Of a stretch of DNA of 64,000 bases, positions 22,284-31,323 are shown one piece after another. The stretch comes from Microbulbifer sp. HZ11 (GTDB lineage Bacteria; Pseudomonadota; Gammaproteobacteria; Pseudomonadales; Cellvibrionaceae). The stretch is taken from assembly GCF_000708675.1 (NCBI RefSeq), contig NZ_JELR01000002.1, positions 1,442,228 through 1,506,227 of the forward strand. Reading direction: 5' to 3'. The number at the start of each line of letters is the position of its first letter. Within the stretch, counting starts at the first letter, position 1. A program made the position numbers and the translations under genes. The notes beneath the pieces are model-generated. The model saw only the letters and a list, made by a program, of their open reading frames with translations. It had not been told where the DNA came from and did no database searches.

Positions 22284-22656
22284 TCGTTTTACAATTTACA
22301 AAATAAAAGAATGAAACCATCGTTCCATTTAATTTATTTCAGACTATTTTCACTCAAAAATAGATGCTTCTGCCTTCTGATAATTCTCGATAATTAATCA
22401 CAAAATAATAAGTACTCTGGTGCTAACTAGGCGTAATTTCGTGTAATTTTCAACTTTAAAATAATAGTGAAAAAATCAAGGAGTAAATGCGCGCCAATTA
22501 TTTGGATGATGTTCAATAAATCCAAGTGTTTAACTTTTTTCGCACAGCCATTATTTGTTAAGGTCGGCAGCCTTTTCTACCGTGCTTACTTCTGCGGTAT
22601 TCAAAATTAGAACTGATCGGGCCGGAAGCCCAATAGTTTCCAACATGGAGAGTGTG
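22284..22656 (+). other. AT-rich gene-free region upstream of the surface-protein gene
   Basis: About 370 nt, clearly more AT-rich than its surroundings, with no convincing gene on either strand. It probably holds the promoter of the large protein that starts at 22657. Two in-frame upstream starts (22555, 22645) were rejected because the signal peptide begins at 22657 behind GGAG. Confidence 0.5.
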
Positions 22657-25600
22657 ATGCCTCGCGCTATTTCCCTATTTTTTTCGCTAATTCTTTCCCT
22701 GCTGATTTCCGCTCAACAAGCCTGGTCCGCTGACGGCCGCTCAGATTATGACCTCGACGACGACGGCCTGATCGAAATCAACGACTGGGCCGACCTGAAT
22801 GAGGTTCGCAATAACCTGGATGGCACATCGCTCTATGGCAGCAGTGAGGGTTGTCCTGCGGAGGGTTGTGTTGGTTTCGAGCTAACCACGGATCTGGATT
22901 TTGATACCAATGGGGATGGGGTACTGAATGTTGAAGATACTTTCTGGAATAGCGGTGCCGGCTGGCAACCGATAGGTAGCTCCAGAGATGAGGCTTTTAG
23001 CGGTATTTTTCACGGCAACGGTTATCTGATTCGCAACTTGATGATCGCTAGACCAACCTCGGATTCGCAAGGTTTGTTCGGCATTATTATAGATGCCACG
23101 GTAAAAGAACTTGGCCTATCTGGACCACTTATGCGTGTGCAGGGGCGGAACGTGGTGGGAGGATTGGTCGGTTATGCGCAGGGAGGTCAGATTACCGCAA
23201 CCTTTGTCAGTGGTTACGTTCATGGTACGGGAGGTGGTGTTGGTGGCTTAGTTGGCTCTACTACCGGAACCGATATTGTCGCCAGCTATGTCACAGGATT
23301 CGTAAGAGGAGATGGAGATAACGACATAGCCGGCTTACTCGGGTATCGCTTGGGCGCGAATGTGATTGCCAGTATGTCTACCGCCTATGTTCAAAGCCGC
23401 GTAGTCGGAGGTTTGGTGGGGTATAGCTGGTCAGGCGACCACACCAAAACCTCTGTGAGCTATTGGGCTACTGATGCGTCTGGACAAAATATCAGCTATG
23501 GAGGCACTCCAGCAACGCTTGCGGAGCTCCAGTGTCCTACGAGCGCGGATGATACAAACTGCTCAGCGAAGGTTCTGTACGAAACCTGGAGTAGTTTTAC
23601 TGACGAGCAGGGGAACGGTTATTGGGATTTCGGTACCAACACAGAGCTTCCTGGACTGCGTATGGGAGGTCGTGTTTATCGGGATGCCGACGGAGATGGC
23701 AGCGAAGCGGACTTTGACGATTTTCCTACGCAATTCGCGGCAAGTGTCGATAGCGATGGCGACGGTTCACCGGATTTCTGGAAGTCAGGCTGCGAGGACG
23801 AATGTCGCAGCACGAGCGGCCTAGTGCTAGATCAGTTTCCCAGCAACCCCGCTGCTGCACTGGATACCGATCTGGATGGTATGCCAGACCAGTGGAACAG
23901 CGACTGCGACAGCGCCTGTCAGTCCTCCTCAGGCCTCACTCTGGACGACGACAACGACAATGATGGCGTTGCGAATGAAGATGATGCCTTTCCGGCGAAT
24001 CAGGCCGCTTCCGTCGACCTGGATGGTGACGGTTTTCCGGATGCCTGGCTGGCGGGTTGCGACAGCGATTGCCAGTCCGAATCGGGTCTTGTACTGGATC
24101 CTTCCCTGAGCGATACCGACAACGACGGGGTCGAGAACGACAGCGATGCGTTCATTGCCAATGCTGCCGCAGCCGTGGACGATGATGGTGATGGCTTTCC
24201 AGATGCGTGGCTGGAGAACTGCGATAGCGAGTGCCAGTCCACCTCCGGCCTGACACTGGATGCCTCCCTGAATGACACCGACAACGATGGTGTGGTAAAT
24301 GACGAGGACGCGTTTGCAACCAACAGTGCCGCATCTGTGGATGCCGATAATGACGGTTTGCCTGATGCCTGGCATGAGGATTGCGACAGCGATTGCCAGT
24401 CTGGGTCAGGGCTGACACTGGATGAATCGCTGAACGATACCGACAACGATGGCCTGGTGAACAGTGAGGATCCCTATCCGTCCGACCCGACACGCACTGA
24501 GGACGAGGACGCTCCAGAAATCCTCCAGGTACCGGTGGCAATTAGCGTTGCGGCCACTGGTGAAAGCACACTGGTCACTCTGAACGTGAACGAAGCTCAG
24601 GCCATCGATAATTTCGACGATGAGCTGGACTATCAGGTAGAGCTGAATGGTGAATTACTTGCGATCAATGCCGATCAGCAGGTGTCATTGCCAAGCGGCG
24701 CCCTCAGCCTGGATTGGTTTGCGGTCGACGACGCGGGGAATCGCTCTGAGCCCCTGTCACAAGCGGTCAACGTATACCCGCAGGTGCGCTTTACTCAGGA
24801 CGAATCCATTACCGGTGAAGACCGGGATGCGCTGCTAGCAGTGGAGCTGTCGGGCCCATCCCCCGTCTATCCGATATCCATTCTGGCCACCTGGGTGGAA
24901 TCTGAAAGCACCGCCACCACCGACGATATGGTTACCGAAGGTGAAAGCGGTGTAGACCCGAGTGAATTGCTTGTCACTATCGACTCCGTGGAAGCGCTGG
25001 AAAATGCCGCTGTGCGGATTCCGGTGGTAGGCGACGGCCTGCAAGAAACGGACGAGGTTCTTTCTATTGCACTGGTTTCGGCAATAGCCGGTAGCGCCGA
25101 TGGTTTTGTCATGCCGATTGACGACTCACGCAGCAACCACCGGATGACTATTACCGACAATAACGTGGCGCCCACGGTAACCGTTACAGGATCCCAGGCA
25201 GGAGAGGACGGCACGGTATTTATCAATGACGCCGGAGAGATCACGCTGACCGCCGTTGTTGAAGATGTAAACGGCGGCGATAGCCACAGCTATCAGTGGT
25301 ATACCGAGGAGCTGCCGGTAACACCCGGCGATCAGGCTTCCTTCTCCTTTGATCCGTTGTCCATGGCTCTCGGTGAGTACAGCGCACGCGTTGTGGTGAC
25401 CGATGACGGCAATCCGATGCTGTCTTCCGAAGAAGAGATCTTCACCTTTACCCTGCAGGAAGCCGCGGCTTCCGACGATGGAGGAACTGATGACGGTGGT
25501 TCGGACAGTGGTGACCAGGGTGACGGCGATACCGACAACGGCGATACCGACAATGGTGGGGATGACGATTCTTCTGACGGCATCAGCACCGGCGGCCAGA

Positions 25601-25716
25601 CTCCGGTAAATAACGGTGGAAGCAGTGGTGGCGGTTCCAGTGGCGGTAGTGTCGGCCTCTGGTTACTTTTACTGCTGGCCCTGGGCGGTCTGTGGCGTCG
25701 GAGAGCGACCTACTGA
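22657..25716 (+). CDS. Large secreted surface protein with GLUG-like and Cys-containing Ca-binding repeats and GlyGly-CTERM tail
   Basis: 1019 residues from ATG 22657 (MPRAISLFFSLILSLLISAQQAWSA signal peptide). About residues 130-265 hold GLUG-like repeats (VGGLVGYAQGGQ, VGGLVGSTTGTD, VGGLVGYSWSG). About 340-615 hold five tandem units of roughly 51 residues, each with DxDGDGxPDxW, a two-Cys motif such as CDSDCQS and SGLxLD, with DTDNDGVxND inserts in most; these resemble thrombospondin type-3 calcium-binding repeats. Next come beta-sandwich/Calx-beta-like stretches, an acidic Asp/Gly-rich linker, and a C-terminus GGSSGGSVGLWLLLLLALGG-WRRR, which fits GlyGly-CTERM sorting signals cut by rhombosortase. 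Function unknown; probably adhesive or exported by type II secretion. Confidence 0.75.
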   Translation: MPRAISLFFSLILSLLISAQQAWSADGRSDYDLDDDGLIEINDWADLNEVRNNLDGTSLYGSSEGCPAEGCVGFELTTDLDFDTNGDGVLNVEDTFWNSGAGWQPIGSSRDEAFSGIFHGNGYLIRNLMIARPTSDSQGLFGIIIDATVKELGLSGPLMRVQGRNVVGGLVGYAQGGQITATFVSGYVHGTGGGVGGLVGSTTGTDIVASYVTGFVRGDGDNDIAGLLGYRLGANVIASMSTAYVQSRVVGGLVGYSWSGDHTKTSVSYWATDASGQNISYGGTPATLAELQCPTSADDTNCSAKVLYETWSSFTDEQGNGYWDFGTNTELPGLRMGGRVYRDADGDGSEADFDDFPTQFAASVDSDGDGSPDFWKSGCEDECRSTSGLVLDQFPSNPAAALDTDLDGMPDQWNSDCDSACQSSSGLTLDDDNDNDGVANEDDAFPANQAASVDLDGDGFPDAWLAGCDSDCQSESGLVLDPSLSDTDNDGVENDSDAFIANAAAAVDDDGDGFPDAWLENCDSECQSTSGLTLDASLNDTDNDGVVNDEDAFATNSAASVDADNDGLPDAWHEDCDSDCQSGSGLTLDESLNDTDNDGLVNSEDPYPSDPTRTEDEDAPEILQVPVAISVAATGESTLVTLNVNEAQAIDNFDDELDYQVELNGELLAINADQQVSLPSGALSLDWFAVDDAGNRSEPLSQAVNVYPQVRFTQDESITGEDRDALLAVELSGPSPVYPISILATWVESESTATTDDMVTEGESGVDPSELLVTIDSVEALENAAVRIPVVGDGLQETDEVLSIALVSAIAGSADGFVMPIDDSRSNHRMTITDNNVAPTVTVTGSQAGEDGTVFINDAGEITLTAVVEDVNGGDSHSYQWYTEELPVTPGDQASFSFDPLSMALGEYSARVVVTDDGNPMLSSEEEIFTFTLQEAAASDDGGTDDGGSDSGDQGDGDTDNGDTDNGGDDDSSDGISTGGQTPVNNGGSSGGGSSGGSVGLWLLLLLALGGLWRRRATY

Positions 25717-25776
25717 AGAGCGACCTACTGAAGAGCGACCTACTGAAGAGCGGCCTGCTGAAGAGTGGCCTACTAA
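25702..25776 (+). repeat. Five tandem 15-bp units at the 3' end of the surface-protein gene
   Basis: AGAGCGACCTACTGA occurs three times exactly (25702, 25717, 25732) and twice with changes (25747 AGAGCGGCCTGCTGA, 25762 AGAGTGGCCTACTAA). The first unit encodes the last codons and the TGA stop of the gene, so each later unit repeats an in-frame stop. Confidence 0.95.
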
Positions 25777-25790
25777 AGCAATTACGATAC

Positions 25791-25827
25791 GCGAAAAAGC
25801 CGGTGGTAACCCCACCGGCTTTTTCGC
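25791..25827. terminator. Strong bidirectional terminator
   Basis: GCGAAAAAGCCGGTGG, loop TAACC, CCACCGGCTTTTTCGC: a perfect 16-bp stem with internal A-run and T-run between the convergent surface-protein and alginate-lyase genes. Confidence 0.92.
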
Positions 25828-25850
25828 TTCTGGAAGGAGGCGATAACCGT

Positions 25851-26954
25851 CTACTTCAGTACGATGGAGGAAAAACTCACCTGGGCATAATTGCCCTCAC
25901 GGAAATCCTCTTCCCAAACCCCTGAACCGGCGCAGCCGGCATACCACATGCCCTGTTGGTCTTTGCTGCTGCACTGATTGTAGGCGCCCGCCTTGAAGTA
26001 AAACCAGTCGCCGCTGTAGCCTGCAGGGTTGTCCAGGCTGTCGACCTTGCCGTATGCATCCGTATTGCTCGACAGGTCAATGGCGTACTCCACTCGCGGT
26101 TTGTTGGGTGCCTCAAAAACCAGCTGCATGATATTGCCGACCACGTTGACCGTATAGCTGAACGACTCGTTGAGCTTGATGCCCTTCTGACCCGGGTTTT
26201 CCGCGGATTCCCAGGTGTTGCCCCACACCGGATAGGCGATATCGGTGCGGTTGGGATCGTCTTTTGCCAGGTTGCGCTCATAGGTCCAGAAAACCGAGCC
26301 GTACGCGTGGTTGGGGAATTTTTTGTAGTAGATCTTCAGTGGCTCGTTGCCGTAGCCAAAGCCTTGGCTGAGCAGGCTTTCATCCTTGCCCGCGTGTATC
26401 TGGCCGACCACGACAGAATACGCAGGGGGCTTGTCGGGATGCGCGGCATTCACCGCGACGTGATTGACCGCGAGAGTTGCGGAAAGACGTCCACCCACTG
26501 CACCAAAATTCGCTGCCTGAGGGTGCGCGGCCAGTGCAAAGTTGTTTCCCGGCGCTTTGGTCTTGGCGCCTTGCGGGTTAATCATCTGCCGCAGTTCACT
26601 GCGGGTATTGGTGGAGTTGGCTGTGGTGATGGCCTTGTTGGGGGCGGTAAATACCACTTCACCCTCGTGGTTTCCGTAAAAGAAACGCGGCTCATACAGG
26701 CGCAAAATCTGTGGCGGGCCCACTTCGTCAATTTTGCCATCACCGTTGCTGTCCATGGGCAGGGTGATTTTCCAGTGGCTCAGGTCGATCAGTGAACCTG
26801 GAACAACTTGGGCACTGTGTACGGCATCGTCGCGGGCCGTGTCGGGATGCTGCGGCTCGCTCTGGCAGGCGGACAACAACATACAGCTGGCGGCAATGGT
26901 GGTGAACTTGAGTGAAGAAGTGACGGAGGAAAAATAGTGTTGAGTTTTTAGCAT
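25851..26954 (-). CDS. Polysaccharide lyase family 7 (alginate lyase), lipoprotein
   Basis: 367 residues. A lipobox LLSAC near residue 28 makes it a probable lipoprotein. The PL7 jelly-roll signatures are all present: TRSELRQ (near 137), VVGQIHA (near 190) and YFKAGAYNQ near the C-terminus, the R-E-R, Q-I-H and Y-F-K-A-G motifs that build the alginate-binding groove and supply the catalytic His and Tyr. It likely cleaves alginate by beta-elimination at the cell surface. I chose ATG 26954 because the longer frame to 27050 adds 32 residues that spoil the signal peptide. No other alginate genes are in the window. Confidence 0.88.
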   Translation of the reverse strand: MLKTQHYFSSVTSSLKFTTIAASCMLLSACQSEPQHPDTARDDAVHSAQVVPGSLIDLSHWKITLPMDSNGDGKIDEVGPPQILRLYEPRFFYGNHEGEVVFTAPNKAITTANSTNTRSELRQMINPQGAKTKAPGNNFALAAHPQAANFGAVGGRLSATLAVNHVAVNAAHPDKPPAYSVVVGQIHAGKDESLLSQGFGYGNEPLKIYYKKFPNHAYGSVFWTYERNLAKDDPNRTDIAYPVWGNTWESAENPGQKGIKLNESFSYTVNVVGNIMQLVFEAPNKPRVEYAIDLSSNTDAYGKVDSLDNPAGYSGDWFYFKAGAYNQCSSKDQQGMWYAGCAGSGVWEEDFREGNYAQVSFSSIVLK

Positions 26955-27219
26955 TACATCGACCGATATCAGATTACAGGTATTCAGACTGAGCGCCCGG
27001 TTTATATGAGCGCCTGGATAGAAAATCTGAGGCACCGATTTTTGCATCATCGCCGGGTGAAAACTGTAAATTTCAGGAATTTCTACGGAAATTGGTTGAC
27101 CAGTTTGTGCCTGGTGCGCTGTGAGTACTAGCTATTTGCATGCGAACGGCTAGACAGTGCCTCGCGGGCGACTACTTTTTATCAGGGCAGATAAAGTCAT
27201 TCACCAGGGTACTCAGGTC

Positions 27220-28653
27220 GTGTTCGAGCATCTAGACGCCGTTTTTCTCGCGCGGGTGCAGTTTGCATTTACCGTGTCTTTCCACTTTATTTTTCCGGCT
27301 TTTTCCATCGGTCTGGCCAGCTATCTGATGGTGCTGGAGGGACTGTGGCTAAAAACCGGCCGCGGCGTCTATGCAAACCTGTATCGCTACTGGCTGAAAA
27401 TCTTTGCGGTGGGATTTGGCATGGGTGTGGTGTCGGGCATCGTGCTGTCCTACCAGTTCGGCACCAACTGGTCCGAGTTTTCCCACAAGGCCGGTCCGGT
27501 GATCGGCCCGCTGATGGGGTATGAAGTGATCACAGCCTTCTTCCTTGAGGCGGGGTTTCTCGGCGTGATGCTGTTTGGTATCAACAAGGTGGGTAAGCGC
27601 CTGCACTTTTTCGCGACCTGTATGGTGGCGCTGGGTACTTTCGTTTCCGCGTTCTGGATTCTGTCGGTGAATTCCTGGATGCAGACACCCGCGGGCTTTG
27701 AAATCAATGATCAGGGCCAGTTTATTGTTGGCGACTCCTGGTGGGACGTAATTTTCACCGCGAGCTTCCCATACCGATTGGTACATACGGTCACTGCGGC
27801 GTACCTTACCACCGCATTTGCAGTGGGTGGTGTCGGTGCCTGGCATTTGCTCAGGGATCGCAGTAATGCCGGCGCCCGCAAAATGTTTTCGATGGCCATG
27901 TGGATGGCGGTAATTGTCACCCCGGTGCAGATCCTGGCGGGGGATATGCACGGGTTGAACACACTGGAACATCAGCCGGTAAAAGTGCTTGCGATGGAGG
28001 GGGATTTCGACCCCAGTCCCGATGGCGCTCCGTTGATCCTGTTCGGATTTCCGGACGAAGAGGCGGCCAAAGTGCACTACAAGGTTGCCATACCCAAGCT
28101 GGGTTCGTTGATTCTTAAACACGACCCGAATGCGCCATTGCCGGGTCTGACAGATTTTCCGCGCGAGGAGTGGCCGCCGGTCGCGGTGGTATTCTGGTCT
28201 TTCCGGGTGATGGTGGCGATCGGCTTCGCCATGCTGGCGCTGGGAATCTGGAGCCTGATCGCACGGAGGCGAAAGCGCCTGTACGTGTCGCGGAGTTTGC
28301 ATCGGGCTGCTGTGTGCATGGGCCCTGCCGGGTTCGTGGCGGTAATCGCCGGCTGGATCACTACCGAGGTCGGTCGTCAGCCATATACCGTATACGGCTT
28401 GATGCGAACGGTGGATTCCGCCTCGCCGCTGGATGCGCCGGCGGTGGCGGCGTCGCTGATCGCCTTTATCGTGGTGTACTCGGCAATTTTTGGTATGGGG
28501 ATTTTTTACCTGCTGCGCCTGATGGCGCACCCGCCGAGTCGCGGTGAATCAGGGCCGGACAAGGTACCGACTTACGCTGCGGGTATCACGCCGGCATCGA
28601 GCCTGGCGCCAGCCACGTCAGATCACGAGGGAGGTACCCATGGAAAGTCTTGA
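27220..28653 (+). CDS. cioA: Cyanide-insensitive (CioA-type) cytochrome bd ubiquinol oxidase subunit I
   Basis: 477 residues, multi-pass membrane protein that oxidises ubiquinol. Conserved features: LARVQFAFTVSFHFIFPAFS with a haem-ligand His, GTNWSEF, GWITTEVGRQPYTVYGLMRT. The periplasmic Q-loop is short (no extra C-terminal insertion as in E. coli CydA), which marks the CioA subgroup. I chose the GTG at 27220 (VFEHLDAVFLARVQF), because family members start near this point. The gene overlaps subunit II by 14 nt. The divergent gap 26955-27219 to the alginate lyase shows an AATTTC/GGAAATT-type dyad near 27072-27093. Confidence 0.92.
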   Translation: MFEHLDAVFLARVQFAFTVSFHFIFPAFSIGLASYLMVLEGLWLKTGRGVYANLYRYWLKIFAVGFGMGVVSGIVLSYQFGTNWSEFSHKAGPVIGPLMGYEVITAFFLEAGFLGVMLFGINKVGKRLHFFATCMVALGTFVSAFWILSVNSWMQTPAGFEINDQGQFIVGDSWWDVIFTASFPYRLVHTVTAAYLTTAFAVGGVGAWHLLRDRSNAGARKMFSMAMWMAVIVTPVQILAGDMHGLNTLEHQPVKVLAMEGDFDPSPDGAPLILFGFPDEEAAKVHYKVAIPKLGSLILKHDPNAPLPGLTDFPREEWPPVAVVFWSFRVMVAIGFAMLALGIWSLIARRRKRLYVSRSLHRAAVCMGPAGFVAVIAGWITTEVGRQPYTVYGLMRTVDSASPLDAPAVAASLIAFIVVYSAIFGMGIFYLLRLMAHPPSRGESGPDKVPTYAAGITPASSLAPATSDHEGGTHGKS

Positions 28654-29644
28654 TCTACCACTGATCTGGGCGGGGTTGATCTGCTTTTCCGTCTTTGCTT
28701 ATGTGGTGCTGGATGGCTTTGATCTGGGTGTTGGTATTCTCTCTCCCGTACTGGCACCGGGGCAGGAGCGCGACCAGGCGATCAATTCCATTGCCCCGTT
28801 CTGGGATGGGAATGAAACCTGGCTGGTCATGGGTGGTGGCGGACTTCTGGCGGTTTTCCCCCTTGCGTATTCCATCATCCTGCCGGCGACCTATCCACTG
28901 ATGATCGCCATGCTGCTGGGGCTGGTATTTCGCGGAGCGGCATTTGAATTCCGTTGGCGGGATCCCGCCCACCAGCCGCTGTGGGATCTGGTAATTACCG
29001 TGGGCTCCACCGTGGCAGCGCTGGCACAGGGCATTACCATTGGTGCCATCCTGCAGGGTATTGAGGTGGAGAACAACGCCTATGCTGGCGGTTGGCTCGA
29101 CTGGCTGAGCCCGTTCAGCGTGCTTACCGGTATTGCTGTGGTAATCGGTTATGCGCTGCTGGGTGCCACCTGGTTGATTCGGAAAACTGAGGGTGGATGC
29201 CAGCGGCATGCACACCGTCTCGCCTACGGGTTGGGGATAGCCACCGTAGGGGCACTGGTTGCGGTAAGCCTGGCAACTCCGTTTCTGAGTAATGAATACT
29301 GGCGCCGCTGGTTTGAAATGCCCCAGGTCCTGTTAACCGCGCAGGTTCCTTTACTGGTGATTATCTGCACCGGTGTATTTTTCTGGAGCCTGAAAAAGGG
29401 TCATGAACTGCTGCCGTTCCTGATGGCGCTGGCGCTGTTCCTACTGGGCTTTATCGGGTTGTGTATCAGTATTTTTCCCAACATGATTCCGCCGTCGATT
29501 ACGCTCTGGGAGGCCGCCGCGCCGCGCGATAGCCAATTGTTTTTACTGGTGGGCGCGGTGTTTATCATTCCGGTGATCCTGGGGTATACCGGGTGGGCCT
29601 ACTGGGTGTTTCGTGGCAAAGTCGGCACCGAGGGTTATCACTGA
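28640..29644 (+). CDS. cioB: Cytochrome bd ubiquinol oxidase subunit II (CioB-type)
   Basis: 334 residues, about eight transmembrane helices. Conserved N-terminus [25 protein letters not shown] and the segment [25 protein letters not shown]. It forms the heterodimer with subunit I. Start ATG 28640 behind GAGGGAGG inside the end of the upstream gene; its stop overlaps the start of the next small gene by one base (TGATG). Confidence 0.95.
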   Translation: MESLDLPLIWAGLICFSVFAYVVLDGFDLGVGILSPVLAPGQERDQAINSIAPFWDGNETWLVMGGGGLLAVFPLAYSIILPATYPLMIAMLLGLVFRGAAFEFRWRDPAHQPLWDLVITVGSTVAALAQGITIGAILQGIEVENNAYAGGWLDWLSPFSVLTGIAVVIGYALLGATWLIRKTEGGCQRHAHRLAYGLGIATVGALVAVSLATPFLSNEYWRRWFEMPQVLLTAQVPLLVIICTGVFFWSLKKGHELLPFLMALALFLLGFIGLCISIFPNMIPPSITLWEAAAPRDSQLFLLVGAVFIIPVILGYTGWAYWVFRGKVGTEGYH

Positions 29645-29760
29645 TGAAGCAGGAAGGTGCCACCTGGAAGCGGCTGGGCTGGATGCTGGCAATCTGGTTG
29701 ATGAGTGTGTCGGCGCTGGGCGGTGTGTCACTCATTCTGAAATGGTGGCTGGCGCCCTGA
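29644..29760 (+). CDS. DUF2474 small membrane protein of the bd oxidase
   Basis: 38 residues: [20 protein letters not shown], then a single hydrophobic helix ending LKWWLAP. It begins within the cioB stop codon. Tiny DUF2474 proteins regularly follow CioAB genes and are thought to be accessory subunits similar in role to CydX. Size, single helix and RRLGW-like N-terminus fit. Confidence 0.85.
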   Translation: MKQEGATWKRLGWMLAIWLMSVSALGGVSLILKWWLAP

Positions 29761-29846
29761 AGCTGGCCCCGGCCGACACCCCCGTTTCTTTTCACTCATA
29801 TCTGCGTAGACTCCGCCCGCAACCTCACAGAGTGACGCTTCTTAAG

Positions 29847-30086
29847 ATGCATCATCCACAACCCAATAATCCCCTGCACGGTGTAACGCTGGAAACCATC
29901 GTGTTGCAGCTCGAGCAGCACTACGGCTGGCAAGGGCTTGCGGATCGTGTGCCGGTAAATTGCTTCTGCAATGACCCCTCGGTGAAATCCAGTCTGAAGT
30001 TTCTGCGTAAAACCCCATGGGCCAGGGAAAAGGTAGAGGCGCTGTATATCGCGACTTTTACCGACAGTAACCCCTGGAAAACCTAA
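29847..30086 (+). CDS. VF530-family (DUF2132) putative DNA-binding protein
   Basis: 79 residues ([28 protein letters not shown]...[20 protein letters not shown]). The pattern NPLHGxTLExIVxxLxxxYGW and [13 protein letters not shown] is the family signature of VF530/DUF2132 proteins, which have a helical DNA-binding-like fold and unknown physiological role. The frame is open further upstream, but ATG 29847 matches the family start. Confidence 0.85.
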   Translation: MHHPQPNNPLHGVTLETIVLQLEQHYGWQGLADRVPVNCFCNDPSVKSSLKFLRKTPWAREKVEALYIATFTDSNPWKT

Positions 30087-30105
30087 CCGGCGAAAGGATG
30101 CTGAT

Positions 30106-30636
30106 GTGCCCTACCTGATACGGTGTTTGTTGATTGCCGCGACTATGTTGATGTCCGCCTGTACCGGTGTTCCCGATGGTGTGGAACCGGTGGAGGATTT
30201 CGAGATCAACCGCTACCTGGGTACCTGGTATGAAATCGCGCGTCTGGATCATTCCTTCGAGCGGGGCCTCAGCCAGGTAACCGCTCAATACAGCCTGCGT
30301 GAAGACGGCGGTGTGAAGGTAGTGAATCGTGGATTTGATGCCGAGAACGCCAAATGGCAGGAGGCGGAAGGCAAAGCCTACTTCGTCGATGCTCCGAATG
30401 TGGGGCACCTGAAGGTCTCATTCTTCGGGCCTTTTTATGGCTCCTATATCGTGTTTGAGCTGGATGAGGACTATCGCTACTCCATGGTGTCCGGGCCGGA
30501 CCGTTCCTATCTTTGGTTGCTGTCGCGCACGCCCACGGTACCGGACGCAGTGTTGCAGCGGTACGTGCGCCGGGCGAGAGAGCTGGGTTTTGACACGGAG
30601 GCACTGATTCTAGTGGCTCAGAAACCCCAGAAGTAA
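30106..30636 (+). CDS. Bacterial lipocalin (Blc-like) lipoprotein
   Basis: 176 residues. Signal peptide with lipobox LMSAC (Cys19), lipocalin motif GTWYEIARLDHSFERGL (the GxW and first strand) and the late-strand motif SYLWLLSRTP. Blc-type lipocalins sit on the inner face of the outer membrane and bind fatty acids or lysophospholipids in envelope stress. GTG start after GAAAGGA; the nearby ATGs are out of frame. Confidence 0.9.
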   Translation: MPYLIRCLLIAATMLMSACTGVPDGVEPVEDFEINRYLGTWYEIARLDHSFERGLSQVTAQYSLREDGGVKVVNRGFDAENAKWQEAEGKAYFVDAPNVGHLKVSFFGPFYGSYIVFELDEDYRYSMVSGPDRSYLWLLSRTPTVPDAVLQRYVRRARELGFDTEALILVAQKPQK

Positions 30637-30771
30637 TCCGGCGCCACCGCACTAGTGAAACAAATGAGGTACTACCGTTCCCGGTACCGGGAGCCTGGTG
30701 TTTTCAGAATGCGGTCGCAGCAGCCTTTCCTATACTCCCTGTAGCGGAGCATTTTGCGGGCGGGAGGCGGC

Positions 30772-31320
30772 GTGGGCGCAGGTATTTCAAATTCCGGGGT
30801 GAGATCCAATGGCGGTGAGCGCGCCGATGATTTTCCGGCAGCCGATCGGCGCCGATTCATTCGCACGCAGCTCTACCTCGGTTGTGGACTACTGACAGGC
30901 GCCAGCTCCCTACCTGCGGTACAGGCGGACAAGCTACCAGACAGCGCCAAAGAAGCCGGGCACCGGCTCAGTAAATTTTTCTCTGTGTCGCAGAAACTTC
31001 TGCATCCACTGCCGGTGAATACTCATATTGATCGCCGTGTCGCCACACGCCTGTTGGCTGCCCTGAACAGCGAGTATCCATCCTTTGCCCAACAGCTGGA
31101 TCTCCTGCCTGAAGACCCGAGCTCCGCGGATCGCCGCTCGCCGGTGGCGCGGTTGATTGTCGCCGCCTGGTATCTGGGTACGGTGGGTAAGACGCTGGTA
31201 ACCTTCGAGCGCGCCTTGATATATCGGCTCACCGCTGATGCGCTCCCGGTACCCAGTTACTGCACCGGTAAACCGGGCGACTGGTCCAGTGCACCCAACC
31301 TGAAACTCGGGAGGGTCTAG
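30772..31320 (+). CDS. Small (gamma) subunit of a membrane-bound sugar/polyol dehydrogenase, Tat-type signal
   Basis: 182 residues. An unusually long polar N-terminus precedes a twin-arginine signal (DRRRFIRTQLYLGCGLLTGASSLPAVQA). The mature part (HIDRRVATRLLAALNSEYPSFAQQLDLL, LIVAAWYLGTVG) resembles small subunits of sorbitol/fructose/gluconate-type flavin dehydrogenases, which assist export and assembly of the GMC subunit. GTG 30772 has GGGAGG upstream. It ends 3 nt before the GMC gene. Confidence 0.7.
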   Translation: MGAGISNSGVRSNGGERADDFPAADRRRFIRTQLYLGCGLLTGASSLPAVQADKLPDSAKEAGHRLSKFFSVSQKLLHPLPVNTHIDRRVATRLLAALNSEYPSFAQQLDLLPEDPSSADRRSPVARLIVAAWYLGTVGKTLVTFERALIYRLTADALPVPSYCTGKPGDWSSAPNLKLGRV

Positions 31321-31323
31321 ATT

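Noticed and set aside
23700..24500. CRISPR-like periodicity
   Set aside because: The roughly 150-nt periodicity is protein repeat coding (calcium loops), not short repeats with unique spacers. No CRISPR array or cas gene seen in the window.
25692..25925. Frame encoding SDLLK repeats over the 15-bp tandem repeat
   Set aside because: Arises from the repeat itself and runs through the terminator; no ribosome site.
29589..29600. CCGGGTGGGCCT in cioB, identical to the start of the copy C arm
   Set aside because: Inside coding sequence without a second arm or core; chance match.
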